Source: Sphingomonas jatrophae (GTDB lineage: Bacteria > Pseudomonadota > Alphaproteobacteria > Sphingomonadales > Sphingomonadaceae). Taken from it: a stretch of 64,000 nt of DNA. The DNA is taken from NCBI RefSeq assembly GCF_900113315.1, contig NZ_FOZG01000001.1, forward strand, positions 1,116,001 to 1,180,000, written 5' to 3'. Positions 15,854-23,541 of the stretch are shown here, one piece after another. The notes under the pieces were generated by a model. The model was given only the letters and a program-made list of their open reading frames with translations. It ran no database searches and was not told where the DNA came from. The first letter of the stretch is position 1. Each line of letters starts with the position of its first letter. Position numbers and translations under genes: made by a program.

Positions 15854-16779
15854 CCGACAATCGCGATCTCGCCTGGCACGAGAAGATCGGCCTCGGCTTT
15901 CGCCGCACGTCCGAAAAGCTCGGCGACAATCTCTCGGGCCTCTTCACCAAGGCGACGCTCGATGCCGAAACGCTCGACGGCGTGGAGGAAGCGCTGATCG
16001 CCTCCGATCTCGGCCCCGCCGCCGCCGCCCGCGTGCGGGATCGGCTGGAGGGTGAGCGGTTCGATCGCGGCATCGACGAGGCGGGCGTCCGCGAAGTGAC
16101 CGCGCAGGAGATCGCCAAGATCCTCATGCCCGTCGCCAAGCCGCTCGAGATCGAGGCCTTTCCCCGCCCGCAGGTCATCCTCGTCATCGGCGTCAACGGC
16201 TCAGGCAAGACGACCACCATCGCCAAGCTCGCCCACCTGCTGATGGAGCAGGATTATTCGGTCATGCTCGTCGCCGGCGACACCTTCCGCGCTGCCGCCA
16301 TCGGCCAGCTCAAGGTCTGGGCGGAGCGGATCGGCGTGCCGATCATCTCGGGGAAAGAAGGCGGCGATGCCGCCAGCCTCGTCTGGGAAGGCGTCAAGCG
16401 CGGCACCGCGGAGGGCACCGACGCGCTGATCGTCGACACCGCCGGCCGCCTCCAGAACAAGGCAGGCCTGATGGACGAGCTCGCCAAGATCCGCCGCGTC
16501 CTCGGCCGCCTCAACCCCGCGGCACCGCATGATGTGGTGCTCGTGCTCGACGCCACCACCGGGCAGAACGCGATCAGCCAGATCGACGTGTTCGGCAAGG
16601 AAGCCGGCGTCACCGGCCTCGTCATGACCAAGCTGGACGGCACCGCGCGCGGCGGCGTGCTGGTCGCGGCGGCGGAGAAGTTCGGCCTGCCGATCCACGC
16701 CATCGGCGTCGGCGAAACGCTCGACGATCTCCGCCCCTTCGATCCGCAGGAAGTCGCCCGCGCGATCGCGGGGGCGTGA
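15850..16779 (+). CDS. ftsY: Signal recognition particle receptor FtsY
   Basis: SRP receptor GTPase at the inner membrane that accepts ribosome-SRP complexes. The 309-residue protein has the NG domain, with IGVNGSGKTTT at about 114-123, DTAGRLQ, and TKLDGTARGG. It lacks the long acidic A domain of Escherichia coli FtsY, as is common in alphaproteobacteria, so membrane contact relies on the short amphipathic N-terminus (WHEKIGLGFRRTSEKLG). It overlaps mtaB by four bases and is followed by a REP-like pair and yciB. Confidence 0.97.
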   Translation: MTDNRDLAWHEKIGLGFRRTSEKLGDNLSGLFTKATLDAETLDGVEEALIASDLGPAAAARVRDRLEGERFDRGIDEAGVREVTAQEIAKILMPVAKPLEIEAFPRPQVILVIGVNGSGKTTTIAKLAHLLMEQDYSVMLVAGDTFRAAAIGQLKVWAERIGVPIISGKEGGDAASLVWEGVKRGTAEGTDALIVDTAGRLQNKAGLMDELAKIRRVLGRLNPAAPHDVVLVLDATTGQNAISQIDVFGKEAGVTGLVMTKLDGTARGGVLVAAAEKFGLPIHAIGVGETLDDLRPFDPQEVARAIAGA

Positions 16780-16785
16780 TGCGGT

Positions 16786-16882
16786 CGTCACCCCGGACTT
16801 GTTCCGGGGTCCACCTGGCTGCCCCCCCCCCCCGCCGGCTGCTGCGCCGCGCGGTGGATGCCGGAACAAGTCCGGCATGACG
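16786..16882. repeat. REP-like inverted pair (class C) with a C12 tract
   Basis: Left arm CGTCACCCCGGACTTGTTCC onward (16786-16815) and inverted right arm (16853-16882, ending AAGTCCGGCATGACG) lie between ftsY and yciB. Between the arms is an uninterrupted run of 12 cytosines at 16822-16833. Confidence 0.85.
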
Positions 16883-16895
16883 AGGTAGAGAGCGA

Positions 16896-17504
16896 ATGAC
16901 TTCCCAAGCCAATCCCCGTCCCGAACCCTCGCCGCTGCTCAAGCTGGCGCTCGATCTCGGCCCGCTGATCATCTTCTTCGGCGCCTATGCGATCCTGAAG
17001 GACGTCTACATCGCCACCGGCCTGTTCATGGCCGCCACCGCCGTCGCGATGATCGCCTCGCGCCTGACGCATGGCCGCGTGTCGCCGATGCTGTGGTTCT
17101 CGGGCGCGATGGTGCTGCTGATGGGCGGCGCCACCCTGTGGCTGCGCGACGAGACGTTCATCAAGGTCAAGCCGACGCTCTATTATCTCGTCGTCGCGGG
17201 CATCCTCGCCTTCGGCCTGTGGAGCGGGCGGCCGACGCTGAAGCTGGTGCTGGGCGCCGCCTACCCCGGCCTGACCGAGCGGGGCTGGACGCTGCTGACG
17301 CGCAACTGGGCAATCTTCTTCGTGGTGCTGGCGGTCGCCAACGAGGCGGTGTGGCGCAACACCACGACCAGCCTGTGGCTCGGCTACAAGCTCTGGGGTG
17401 CGCTGCCCGCCACCTTGCTGTTCGCCGTCGCCAACGTGCCGATGCTGCTGCGCCACGGCCTGACCAGCACCGCCGGCGAGCCGGACGCGCCGCCATCCAG
17501 CTGA
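16896..17504 (+). CDS. yciB: Inner-membrane septation protein YciB/IspA family
   Basis: A polytopic membrane protein linked to septation and envelope synthesis. The 202-residue protein has LDLGPLIIFFGAYA near the start and about five hydrophobic segments. LTRNWAIFFVVLAVANEAVWRN, in the C-terminal third, carries the family NE-x-x-W signature, and WLGYKLWGALPATLLF follows. The ATG at 16896 lies just after the REP pair. Biochemical role in the family is not firmly established. Confidence 0.92.
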   Translation: MTSQANPRPEPSPLLKLALDLGPLIIFFGAYAILKDVYIATGLFMAATAVAMIASRLTHGRVSPMLWFSGAMVLLMGGATLWLRDETFIKVKPTLYYLVVAGILAFGLWSGRPTLKLVLGAAYPGLTERGWTLLTRNWAIFFVVLAVANEAVWRNTTTSLWLGYKLWGALPATLLFAVANVPMLLRHGLTSTAGEPDAPPSS

Positions 17505-17522
17505 GGCCTACGAACTTCAGAT

Positions 17523-17621
17523 CGTCATGCTGAACTCGTTTCAGCATCCACCGGGAGGCGCATCCAATGGCCGCTGGCTCACGCCGCCGGGTGGACCCTG
17601 AAACTGGTTCGGGGTGACGAG
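17523..17621. repeat. REP-like inverted pair (class A)
   Basis: Left arm CGTCATGCTGAACTCGTTTC onward (17523-17555) and inverted right arm (17587-17621, ending TTCGGGGTGACGAG), downstream of yciB. The same family occurs at 7001-7118 and 63731-63828. Confidence 0.85.
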
Positions 17622-17668
17622 AGCCGAACTCCCGCCACCCCGATCTTCACGCCGAAGGCGTCTCGCGC

Positions 17669-18049
17669 TTACCAGCCGCGATAGTAACCCGGCCGGTACG
17701 GCTGGTTGTAGCCGTAACGCGGGCCGTAGCCATAACGCGGGCCATAGCGGCGCCCGTCGCGCCACCCGTAGCGATTGCCGCGCCAGTTGCGGTTGCCGTT
17801 CCAGCGCCGGTCGTTGCGGTAATCGCGGCCGGCGCGGCGCAGGTCGCGATTATAGTCGCGATAGGCCTGGCGCACGTCGCCCCGGTCGTCCGCACGGCGC
17901 AGGTCGCGGCGCAGATCCTGCCGGGCGTCGATCACGTCGCGGCGATACTCGATCCGGTCGCGCCGGCTCTGCGCCTCGGCGGCGGAGACGGGAACGGCGA
18001 TCCCGGCGAGGGTGGCGGCGGCGGCAATGGCAATCGTCAGCATCTTCAT
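17669..18049 (-). CDS. Secreted Arg/Tyr/Gly-rich protein
   Basis: A 126-residue protein with a clear signal peptide (MKMLTIAIAAAATLAGIAVP, cleavage near VSAAEAQ). A highly charged segment with repeated RRD/DLRR/DYR units (about 30-75) is followed by a Gly-Tyr-Arg-rich tail (GPRYGYGPRYGYNQPY). The ATG at 18049 has AAGGAG upstream. The composition resembles periplasmic RcnB-like or YXGW repeat proteins, but no specific family can be named. It is probably periplasmic and intrinsically disordered. The frame runs upstream to 18235 only through REP sequence. Confidence 0.75.
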   Translation of the reverse strand: MKMLTIAIAAAATLAGIAVPVSAAEAQSRRDRIEYRRDVIDARQDLRRDLRRADDRGDVRQAYRDYNRDLRRAGRDYRNDRRWNGNRNWRGNRYGWRDGRRYGPRYGYGPRYGYNQPYRPGYYRGW

Positions 18050-18154
18050 GACACGTCTCCTTGTCCGGAGACGTAAATGCGCGAGTCGGGCTGAACGCTG
18101 CCGGTATGCGCCTGTAAGATGCGGTTCAGACGAGGCTTCACCTGGAAGGAGGCC

Positions 18155-18241
18155 GTTCGCCCTGAGCCTGTCGAAGGGCCGTCCTTCTTCCGTCCACGCG
18201 GTTGAGGAAATGCAGTGCTTCGACAAGCTCAGCACGAACGG
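18155..18241. repeat. REP-like inverted pair (class B)
   Basis: Left arm GTTCGCCCTGAGCCTGTCGA onward (18155-18181) and inverted right arm (18213-18241), nearly identical to the pair at 14520-14600. It lies upstream of the 17669-18049 gene and next to the sodB terminator. Confidence 0.85.
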
Positions 18242-18267
18242 GTGGGCAGAAGCTTCCGCCCACCCGT
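18238..18267 (-). terminator. Probable sodB terminator
   Basis: A perfect 10-bp inverted repeat (18238-18247 with 18258-18267), with further GAAG/CTTC pairing in the loop, lies just downstream of sodB on the minus strand. It abuts the REP element. Confidence 0.65.
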
Positions 18268-18275
18268 CCGAAGGT

Positions 18276-18902
18276 TCAACCCTGCGTCTGGTCCGCGCGC
18301 GACACGCCCTGGCCGTCCAGGTTCTGCGCCACGAACTCCCAGTTGATCACGTTGCCGAGCACGCTCTCGGCGAACTTCGGCCGCGCGTTGCGATAGTCGA
18401 TGTAATAGGCATGTTCCCACACATCGAGCGTCAAGAGCGGCTTCACGCCGTCATACACGACGGGCGTGTCGGCATCGTGATAGGAGGTGATCTTCAGCTG
18501 ATCGCCGTCCAGCACCAGCCACGCCCAGCCGCTCGCGAAATGGCCCACCGCCTCGGCGGCCAGCTTGTCGAGCATGGTCTTGTGGTCGCCGAACGTGGCG
18601 TTGATGCGCTCCGCCAGCTCGCCCGTCGGGCTCTGGCCGGCCGGCGCCAGGCAGTTCCAGAAGAAGGTGTGGTTCCAGATCTGCGCGCTGTTATTGAACA
18701 GGCCCTTGTCGCCGTCGGCCTTCGACTTCTTGATCACCTCGACCAGCGACATGCCGGCAAGGCCCTTCTCGTCGATCCAGCCATTGGTCTTGTCGACATA
18801 GGCCTTGTGATGCTTGCCGTGATGATATTCGAACGTCTCGGCCGACATGTACGGGTCGAGCGCATTCGGCTCGAACGGCAGCGGGGGAAGCTGGAAAGCC
18901 AT
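18276..18902 (-). CDS. sodB: Iron superoxide dismutase
   Basis: Dismutates superoxide in the cytosol. The 208-residue protein shows the metal ligands and signatures of the Fe/Mn family: FEYHHGKHHKAYV, NHTFFWNCL, and DVWEHAYYIDYRN with the aspartate and histidine ligands. AVGHFASGWAW, with a glycine and His-x-x-x-x-GW, fits the iron type better than the manganese type. Metal use is an inference. The ATG at 18902 has GAGGAGC upstream. Confidence 0.95.
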   Translation of the reverse strand: MAFQLPPLPFEPNALDPYMSAETFEYHHGKHHKAYVDKTNGWIDEKGLAGMSLVEVIKKSKADGDKGLFNNSAQIWNHTFFWNCLAPAGQSPTGELAERINATFGDHKTMLDKLAAEAVGHFASGWAWLVLDGDQLKITSYHDADTPVVYDGVKPLLTLDVWEHAYYIDYRNARPKFAESVLGNVINWEFVAQNLDGQGVSRADQTQG

Positions 18903-19052
18903 GGCTTGCTCCTCTTGAGGGGGTGTTTCGGTGGCGTCGCGCGTCCTAACGCCCCGCCGCGCCGCTCGTCCCGGAAAATCGACTGTTGCGAGTGGTTCTC
19001 ACCATACTCATCGATCATCGCAGCTTTGCCCGAAGCCTATGGCTCGGGGCCT

Positions 19053-19253
19053 TTAAGCGTCCCGCCCTTCATCGTCCTTCGCCACGCGGATCTTGCCCAC
19101 CGGCCGGGGGCCGCGCCCGCCATGCTTCTGCGCGCGCCGCTCGCGCTCTGCCAGGCGGTGGGATCGCCAGCGATAATATCTGATCCGCTCGATCGCGAAG
19201 AGCAGCAGCCCGAACGCCACGAGCCCGCCGAGTACAAGGTAGGCCGTCCGCAT
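19053..19253 (-). CDS. Small single-pass membrane protein
   Basis: A 66-residue protein with one N-terminal hydrophobic segment (AYLVLGGLVAFGLLLFAIE) followed by a strongly basic cytoplasmic-type tail (RIRYYRWRSHRLAERERRAQ). It is not assigned to a known family. It lies between sodB and pspF on the same strand. The 19254-19394 stretch upstream has no gene I can support. Confidence 0.5.
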   Translation of the reverse strand: MRTAYLVLGGLVAFGLLLFAIERIRYYRWRSHRLAERERRAQKHGGRGPRPVGKIRVAKDDEGRDA

Positions 19254-19394
19254 GTCTTCTCACCTCGGCGCCTCCATGCCGCGGAACGTGGCCGACGGGA
19301 AGCCGTGTGACGCCCGCTCGCATCCATCTTCGATGGATTACGGCCTTGACGGCCAATGGCTTAGGCGAACAGGCCTGCGTCTGGCAGCCTGCCC

Positions 19395-20423
19395 TCACCC
19401 GCTCAGCATGCCCAGCCGCCGCAGCGAATGGCGCAGCTGGTCATAGGTCAGCCCCAGCGCCTTCGCCGTCGAGCGCTGGTTGAAGCGATTGGCCTGCATC
19501 GCCGCCTCCAGCGTCCGCCGTTCGAAGCGTTCCACCGCCGCCTTATAGTCGGTCACCGCCTCCACCTCAGGTGCCACGGGCACCGCCGCGTTCGCAGGCG
19601 CCACGCCTCCGGTGCGCTCCGCCGGCGCAGGATCGCGCGGACGCCAGGGGGAGGCGAAGGGATCGAACTCGATCTCGCCTACCGGCCGCTCGGGATCGTC
19701 CCAGCGGTAGACGGCGCGCTCCACCACGTTGCGCAGCTCGCGCACATTGCCCGGCCAGTCATGCGCCGCCAGCTGCTCGGCCGCCGCATCGGAGAAGCCG
19801 GGCCACTGCGTCCAGCCGAGCTCACTCGCCATGCGCCGCCCGAAATAGGCCGCCAGCACGGGCACGTCGCCTTCGCGCGCACGGAGCGGCGGCAACGTCA
19901 CCACCTCGAAGCTCAGCCGATCCAGCAGGTCGGCACGGAAGCGGCCGCGCTCGACCAAGCCCGGCAGATGCTCGTTGGTCGCGGCGACGATGCGCACATC
20001 CACCCGGATCGCGCGCGACGAGCCGATCCGCGTCACCTCGCCATATTCCACCGCGCGCAACAGCCGCTCCTGCGCGCCCGACGACATCGTCGCCAGCTCG
20101 TCGAGGAACAGCGTTCCCCCATCCGCCTCCTCGAAGCGGCCCGCGCGGGCCTTGGTCGCCCCGGTGAAGGCGCCCGCCTCATGGCCGAACAATTCCGCCT
20201 CGATCAGCGTCTCGGGCATCGCCGCGCAATTGAGCGTGACCAGCGGGCCCGACCAGCGCGGGCTGAGGCGGTGCAGCCGCTCGGCGATCAGCTCCTTGCC
20301 CGTCCCCCGCTCGCCGATCACCAGCACCGGACGATTGAGCGCAGCGGCGCGGCTCGCCCGTTCGACGGAGTCGAAAAAGGCCGTTGATTCGCCAATGAAC
20401 TGGGTGTCGCTCGCCATCGCCAC
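19395..20423 (-). CDS. pspF: PspF-type sigma54 enhancer-binding activator
   Basis: Activates the phage shock (psp) operon from a sigma54 promoter and is held inactive by PspA. It is an AAA+ protein without a receiver domain: Walker A GERGTGKEL, the GAFTGA loop that contacts sigma54 (ELFGHEAGAFTGATKA), Walker B GGTLFLDEL, and a C-terminal Fis-type helix-turn-helix (NQRSTAKALGLTYDQLRHSL). About 342 residues. The ATG at 20417 (MASDTQF) is as likely as the one at 20423. It is divergent from the psp operon, the usual arrangement. Confidence 0.95.
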   Translation of the reverse strand: MAMASDTQFIGESTAFFDSVERASRAAALNRPVLVIGERGTGKELIAERLHRLSPRWSGPLVTLNCAAMPETLIEAELFGHEAGAFTGATKARAGRFEEADGGTLFLDELATMSSGAQERLLRAVEYGEVTRIGSSRAIRVDVRIVAATNEHLPGLVERGRFRADLLDRLSFEVVTLPPLRAREGDVPVLAAYFGRRMASELGWTQWPGFSDAAAEQLAAHDWPGNVRELRNVVERAVYRWDDPERPVGEIEFDPFASPWRPRDPAPAERTGGVAPANAAVPVAPEVEAVTDYKAAVERFERRTLEAAMQANRFNQRSTAKALGLTYDQLRHSLRRLGMLSG

Positions 20424-20516
20424 TGTTTAGCGGATTTCGCTAATATTCGGCAAGTGCCTCAGGCCGTTCTTGGCGCGACTTTCGTGACCTTCGCGGAAAA
20501 CCGCCATTCCTGAAAC

Positions 20517-20532
20517 TGGCACGCCTCCTGCA
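20517..20532 (+). promoter_or_regulatory. Predicted sigma54 promoter of the psp operon
   Basis: TGGCACG-CCTC-CTGCA fits the -24/-12 consensus (TGGCACG-N4-TTGC) with one difference at the first base of the -12 element. It lies about 70 bases before the first ORF of the operon and downstream of the divergent pspF, where such a promoter is expected. PspF-binding enhancer sites should lie between about 20424 and 20500 but could not be defined. Confidence 0.8.
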
Positions 20533-20601
20533 AAACCCTTTGCAACACCGTCGGGCGCCGCCCGGCGGCCAAGACAAGCCAAGGTTCAGGGAGTCACCAC
20601 A

Positions 20602-20781
20602 ATGTCCAACACCAGCGAATTTGGCCGCATCCTTCTCTCCGCCATCGGCGCGCTCGTGGCCTCGGCCACCTGCCTCGTCGGTGCCGCCGGCCCGGCCCGC
20701 GCCAACCCCGCCGTGTCCGTCGCCAAGGTCGTCGTCTCTGCGCCGGCCACCACCGGCCTCGTCGGCGCGGTCCGCTACTGA
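20602..20781 (+). CDS. Small exported protein, first gene after the sigma54 promoter
   Basis: A 59-residue protein (MSNTSEFGRILLSAIGALVA and on). A hydrophobic segment runs from about 10 to 30 and ends at a likely signal peptidase site (GPARA-NP), leaving a short Val/Ala-rich mature part. The ATG at 20602 has CAGGGAGTCACCACA upstream, a plausible ribosome site. It is the first ORF after the sigma54 promoter and lies 35 bases before pspA. I do not recognise it as PspD, PspE or any named Psp protein. It may be a small envelope-stress effector, or only a leader peptide. Confidence 0.6.
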   Translation: MSNTSEFGRILLSAIGALVASATCLVGAAGPARANPAVSVAKVVVSAPATTGLVGAVRY

Positions 20782-20816
20782 TAGCCTCGCCTCAAGCCCC
20801 CAGGAGTATCGTTCAG

Positions 20817-21488
20817 ATGGGAATTTTCTCCCGCACCCGCGACATCATCGCCGCCAACGTCACCGACCTGCTCGACAAGGCGGAAGACCCGGCCAAGATG
20901 ATCCGCATGATCATCCTCGAGATGGAGGAAACGCTGGTCGAGGTCCGCGCGTCGGCCGCGCGCACCATCGCCGACCAGAAGGAGATGCGCCGCTCCATCG
21001 CCAAGCTGGATACGGTGCAGGCAAGCTGGACCGAAAAGGCCGAGCTCGCTCTCTCCAAGGGCCGCGAGGATCTCGCCAAGGCGGCGCTGGTCGAGAAGCA
21101 GAAGGCGGGTGACCTGGCCGAGCAACTCTCGGCCGAGATCACCGTGCTGGACGACGCGCTCAAGGCTAACGAGGCCGACATCGCCAAGCTCCAGAACAAG
21201 CTGCGCGAGGCCCGCGCCCGCCAGAACTCGATCGCCACCCGGCTGGAAAGCGCCGAGAACCGCTTCAAGCTGCGCCAGGCCCATACCGGCCCGCGCATTG
21301 ACGAGGCCTTCTCCCGCTTCGAGTTGATGGAGCGCCGCGTCGATCTGGCCGAGGGCCGCGCCGATGCCGCCGGCATGGGGGCTGCGCCCAAGACGCTGGA
21401 GGAGGAGATTGCCGAACTGCGCTCCGCCGACAAGGTCGAGGCCGAGCTCGCCGCGCTGAAGGCGAAGGCCGCCGGCCGCGAGGGCTGA
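20817..21488 (+). CDS. pspA: Phage shock protein A
   Basis: A peripheral membrane protein of the ESCRT-III/Vipp1 superfamily that protects damaged inner membrane and inhibits PspF. The 223-residue protein starts MGIFSRTRDIIAANVTDLLD, including the amphipathic helix that binds membrane, then EDPAKMIRMIILEMEETL and long coiled-coil helices. The C-terminus keeps the EEEIAELR region. It is directly followed by pspB. Confidence 0.96.
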   Translation: MGIFSRTRDIIAANVTDLLDKAEDPAKMIRMIILEMEETLVEVRASAARTIADQKEMRRSIAKLDTVQASWTEKAELALSKGREDLAKAALVEKQKAGDLAEQLSAEITVLDDALKANEADIAKLQNKLREARARQNSIATRLESAENRFKLRQAHTGPRIDEAFSRFELMERRVDLAEGRADAAGMGAAPKTLEEEIAELRSADKVEAELAALKAKAAGREG

Positions 21489-21492
21489 GGCG

Positions 21493-21756
21493 ATGGAGGA
21501 CGTCCTTCTCCCCATCGTCATCTGCGGCATGCTGTTCATCGGCATGCCGTGGATCGTCCTCCACTATCTGATGAGCTGGAAGAAACATGCCAGCCTGACG
21601 GCGGAGGACGAGAAGCTGATGGACGAGCTGTACGAGACGGCCCGCCGCCTCGACGAACGGCTCCACACGATCGAGCGGATTATCGCCGCCGATCATCCGG
21701 AATATCGCCGTCCGACCACGGGCGGCATCACCAGCGACCGGTCGCCGGACCTCTGA
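21493..21756 (+). CDS. pspB: Phage shock protein B
   Basis: A small inner-membrane protein that, with PspC, senses stress and draws PspA away from PspF. The 87-residue protein has one N-terminal membrane segment (LLPIVICGMLFIGMPWIVLHY), then a coiled-coil with DELYETARRLDERLHTIERI and the family-like DHPEYR ending. It starts four bases after the pspA stop. Confidence 0.92.
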   Translation: MEDVLLPIVICGMLFIGMPWIVLHYLMSWKKHASLTAEDEKLMDELYETARRLDERLHTIERIIAADHPEYRRPTTGGITSDRSPDL

Positions 21757-21787
21757 TCCGGCCCGCCACAAACAGGGAGTGACCGCA

Positions 21788-22171
21788 ATGTCCGCGCGTC
21801 GCACGAAGTTCTACCTCGACAAGCGCAACGGCAAGATCATGGGTGTCTGCGCAGGGCTGGCCGATTATACCGGCGTCGATGTCACGCTGGTCCGCGTCGG
21901 TGTCGTCCTGCTCACCGTCTTCGCGCTCGGGCCGATCGCGCCGGTCGCCTATCTGGTGCTCGGCTGGGTGGCGACCGACCGCCCGCGCGAACTGGACGAC
22001 ATGAGCGACGAGGATGCGCGCTTCTGGCAGCGCGTCCGCACCAAGCCGCACGCCAGCGTCAAGGATGTGCGCAACCGCTTCCGCGACATCGATCGCCGCC
22101 TCGCCGACATCGAGCTACAGGTGACGAGCCACAACAGCCGCCTCGCCAACGAGATCGACGCGCTGCGCTGA
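21788..22171 (+). CDS. pspC: Phage shock protein C
   Basis: Inner-membrane partner of PspB in stress sensing. The 127-residue protein has the PspC domain (FYLDKRNGKIMGVCAGLADY, then VDVTLVRVGVVLLTVFALGP and a second hydrophobic stretch), and the C-terminal half is coiled-coil (RNRFRDIDRRLADIELQVTS). I chose ATG 21788, with GGGAG eight bases upstream, over the in-frame GTG at 21779. Confidence 0.94.
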   Translation: MSARRTKFYLDKRNGKIMGVCAGLADYTGVDVTLVRVGVVLLTVFALGPIAPVAYLVLGWVATDRPRELDDMSDEDARFWQRVRTKPHASVKDVRNRFRDIDRRLADIELQVTSHNSRLANEIDALR

Positions 22172-22310
22172 GGCAAAGGTCCGGGCAGAAGTGGCGCGGA
22201 CCGGGGGCACGCATCGCCAAGCCGACGCACGCCCCCCCGCCGGTCGCTCCATCGCCATCGCCGCCGCACCGGGGAAGCCCGCGGCACTCTGCTGAACTTA
22301 GGGGAATGAC

Positions 22311-22562
22311 ATGAACATCTGGGAGATGATCGTCCTGATCGTGGCGATCGGTGCCGTCGCGAGTGTGCTGCGGGCCCGTTATGGCATCCGGGAAGATGCG
22401 GAAGGCAACCAATATCCGATCGCCGATCCCGATGCCGCACGTGCCCGGGAGGAAATCCGCAACCTCAAGGAACGGATCGCCGTGCTCGAGCGGATCGCCA
22501 CCGAGAATGATCGCAGCCACATGCTCGACCGCGAGATCGAGCGGCTGCGTGACCGGCCCTGA
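22311..22562 (+). CDS. PspB-like small membrane coiled-coil protein
   Basis: An 83-residue protein with an N-terminal membrane helix (IWEMIVLIVAIGAVASVL), a polar linker, and a C-terminal coiled-coil (EEIRNLKERIAVLERIATEN). The layout and the ER-x-x-x-LERI stretch resemble PspB, although the sequence is clearly different. The ATG has TAGGGGAATGAC upstream. It sits 139 bases after pspC on the same strand and is probably part of the psp operon. Its function is not known. Confidence 0.7.
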   Translation: MNIWEMIVLIVAIGAVASVLRARYGIREDAEGNQYPIADPDAARAREEIRNLKERIAVLERIATENDRSHMLDREIERLRDRP

Positions 22563-22579
22563 TCGAGGGGAGTGCCGCC

Positions 22580-22816
22580 ATGCCCACCGACCCGCTCGAC
22601 ACGCTGATCCTCGCGGGCGCCGCGCTGCTCGGCCTCGCCATCGCCGCGGCGGCGCTCCTGAGCGGGTGGCGCGGCTGGCTGGCGCTCCGCCGGTTCGAGC
22701 TGGAGCAACGCCGCGATTCCGCCGCCCCGCCCAGCCCCGCGGCGCGGATCGAACTGGCCGACCTGAAGGAGAGGCTGCGCAAGCTGGAGGCAATCGCCGC
22801 CGGGGTGGACCTCTAG
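22580..22816 (+). CDS. Second PspB-like small membrane coiled-coil protein
   Basis: A 78-residue protein with one membrane helix (DTLILAGAALLGLAIAAAAL) and a C-terminal coiled-coil (IELADLKERLRKLEAIAAGV). Together with pspB and the 22311 gene it makes three consecutive-type short proteins of helix-plus-coiled-coil build in this locus. GAGGGGAGTGCCGCC before the ATG is a good ribosome site. It is not recognised as a named family. Confidence 0.65.
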   Translation: MPTDPLDTLILAGAALLGLAIAAAALLSGWRGWLALRRFELEQRRDSAAPPSPAARIELADLKERLRKLEAIAAGVDL

Positions 22817-22842
22817 GCCCGGCGGCGTCTATCCCGCGCGCC

Positions 22843-23520
22843 ATGACATGCCCGGCCGCCCTCCTCTTCGACTTCGACGGCGTGCTGGTGGAGAGCGAAT
22901 ATAGCGGCAACGCGCATGTCGCGGCCTACCTCACTGGCATCGGCCACCCGACCACGCCCGAGCAGGCGATGGCGAGCTTCATGGGCCTGTCGGGCCAGGA
23001 CTTCCTCAGCGCCATTGAAGCCGCGATCGGCCGTTCCCTGCCCGATGATTTCCACAGCGCACGTCAGGCGGAAAATGAGCGCGTCATGCGCGAGGGGATC
23101 GACGGGGTGGCGGGCGCCATCGCCTTCGTCCGCGCACTCCCGGCCGATCTGCCCCGCGCGATCGTTTCGTCGAGCAGCACTGCGTGGATCACGCGTCACC
23201 TCGACCATGTCGGCCTGCGCGATGCCTTTGAGGGATACATTTACAGCGGCAAGGAGCATGTGGCCCGCGGCAAGCCCGCGCCTGACATCTACCTTCATGC
23301 CGCCGAGCAGCTGGGCGTGCCGATCCAGGCCTGCGCCATTCTCGAGGATTCGCCTGTCGGCGTCACCGGCGCGGTCGCATCGGGTGCCCGCGTGATCGGG
23401 CTGTGCGCCGGCCTGCACTGCGGCGCAGACCATGGTGCCGCACTTCGCCGACTTGGCGTGACGGAACTCGCCGCAGACTTCGGCGAGGTCTCTCGCCTGC
23501 TCGATCTGCCTATCGCCTGA
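22843..23520 (+). CDS. HAD-family hydrolase (beta-phosphoglucomutase-like)
   Basis: A cytosolic phosphatase or phosphomutase of the HAD superfamily. The 225-residue protein has motif I DFDGVLVESE at the N-terminus, motif II serines in IVSSSSTAW, motif III lysine in ARGKPAPDIYL and motif IV LEDSPVGVTGA. The insertion after motif I gives a helical cap as in beta-phosphoglucomutase and phosphoglycolate phosphatase types. The substrate cannot be told from sequence. The start at 22843 lacks a clear ribosome site. Confidence 0.88.
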   Translation: MTCPAALLFDFDGVLVESEYSGNAHVAAYLTGIGHPTTPEQAMASFMGLSGQDFLSAIEAAIGRSLPDDFHSARQAENERVMREGIDGVAGAIAFVRALPADLPRAIVSSSSTAWITRHLDHVGLRDAFEGYIYSGKEHVARGKPAPDIYLHAAEQLGVPIQACAILEDSPVGVTGAVASGARVIGLCAGLHCGADHGAALRRLGVTELAADFGEVSRLLDLPIA

Positions 23521-23541
23521 GAAGAACCGCGGCGGCCCCGA

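Noticed and set aside
18050-18235. N-terminal extension of the Arg/Tyr-rich protein (MLSLSKH start)
   Set aside because: This segment translates a class B REP arm; a signal peptide with a good ribosome site begins at 18049.
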